Source: JAKEGK01 sp050116575
Lineage (GTDB): Bacteria > Pseudomonadota > Gammaproteobacteria > SZUA-152
Assembly (NCBI GenBank): GCA_050116575.1
Contig: JASFOJ010000119.1
Location: 1-15,117, forward strand
Reading direction: 5' to 3'
DNA: 15,117 bases
The position numbers and the translations under genes were made by a program. This document shows, one piece after another, positions 14,615-15,117 of this stretch. The stretch's first letter is position 1. The number at the start of each line of letters is the position of its first letter. The notes below the pieces were generated by a model. It saw only the letters and a list, made by a program, of their open reading frames with translations, had not been told where the DNA came from and did not search any database.

Positions 14615-15117
14615 TCAGTATTTCATTGAAAATGACAGTGTAAAACTTCTACCGGGTTTATAAGTTTCAACAACAACAACATCACCCTGGCGGGTTTCCA
14701 CCGTGGAATCCAGAATATTCAGCGCCTTGAAATTTAGGCTGTAACCAATCCTTTTAACCTGTTCATCATAAGTGTCATTCAATCGCCACTTCACAACGAA
14801 ATCGAGCTTTTTGAATGGGTACTCGTAATAGTCCGGAGCACCGTATGATCCGAGTGCAGTAATCCGCTTACCGAATTCATTATATAGAAAAATGGCGCTT
14901 CTCCCGGTGTTCAGGTTATCGTAGCCAATATTGAAATTTATTACATATGGCGACTGGCCTTGCATTGGCCTGTTCTTTGTACTTAATTCCGTAATCATTA
15001 CGTCATCGCTATTCTTATCCAGCCGAATATTCGAATCGATAAGAGCGTAATTCGATTCAATAAAGAAGTTGGAAAACGAATTACCGATAAATCCTAGTTT
15101 CTTCCGAAAATTGATCT
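14615..15117 (-). CDS. TonB-dependent outer-membrane receptor, C-terminal fragment
   Basis: Only the last 166 codons are in the window; the frame is open to the right edge. The sequence shows alternating amphipathic beta-strands. It carries hallmarks of the last barrel strands of TonB-dependent receptors: FFIESNYALIDSNI, RPMQGQSPYVINFNIGY, IFLYNEFGKRI, and a final strand ending in aromatic Tyr (SFTLSFSMKY), the usual signal for BAM-mediated insertion. An internal ATG at 14998 is not a real start because the frame continues upstream with family-like sequence. Such receptors import substrates across the outer membrane using TonB energy. The substrate cannot be read from this part, but the gene is followed after one base by the PhoX-like gene and then pstS, so a phosphate or organic-phosphate ligand is a reasonable inference. 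Confidence 0.92.
   Translation of the reverse strand, partial: INFRKKLGFIGNSFSNFFIESNYALIDSNIRLDKNSDDVMITELSTKNRPMQGQSPYVINFNIGYDNLNTGRSAIFLYNEFGKRITALGSYGAPDYYEYPFKKLDFVVKWRLNDTYDEQVKRIGYSLNFKALNILDSTVETRQGDVVVVETYKPGRSFTLSFSMKY

Noticed and set aside
14615..14998. Stand-alone 127-aa gene starting at the ATG at 14998
   Set aside because: The frame continues upstream to the window edge with beta-strand sequence typical of TonB-dependent receptors, so this is the end of a larger gene.

Overview
The window looks like chromosomal DNA of a free-living, probably aquatic, gammaproteobacterium. The evidence is the start of a PA0069-type radical SAM gene, a Gram-negative Pst phosphate importer with a TonB-dependent receptor gene and lipobox lipoprotein, and CDS families common in that class. 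The genus cannot be told from the sequence alone. I saw no tRNA, rRNA, insertion sequence or CRISPR array.

Left part (1-2201). The 5' end of a radical SAM gene runs off the left edge on the minus strand. Divergent from it is a two-gene plus-strand operon. It encodes a flavodiiron/ODP-like metallo-beta-lactamase-fold diiron protein and a soluble histidine kinase with no sensor domain, with overlapping start and stop codons (ATGA). The natural reading is an oxygen- or iron-sensing pair in which the diiron protein is the detached sensor of the kinase. No response regulator is present.

Middle part (2205-6053, all minus strand). Two small genes of unrecognised family form a probable operon. Upstream of them is a 513-base gene-free stretch with an 8-bp tandem repeat and a near-perfect CIRCE operator (the HrcA binding site), although no chaperone gene is in the window. 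Next is a large gene fusing a Clp1/Grc3-like P-loop polynucleotide-kinase domain to an RNase Z-like nuclease domain, a single-chain candidate for RNA 5'- and 3'-end processing.

Right part (6328-15117, all minus strand). This is a phosphate-acquisition region. In transcription order it encodes a TonB-dependent outer-membrane receptor (C-terminal part only), a secreted PhoX-related protein, PstS, a large surface lipoprotein made of two beta-helix-like repeats, PstC, PstA with an extended periplasmic domain, and PstB. The first three genes touch or overlap, as do pstC-pstA-pstB. The lipoprotein gene sits alone between them with its own Pho-box-like promoter and a strong intrinsic terminator. A plausible division of labour is that the receptor and lipoprotein act at the outer membrane, the PhoX-like protein and PstS in the periplasm, and PstCAB import phosphate. 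phoU, phoB and phoR are not in the window.
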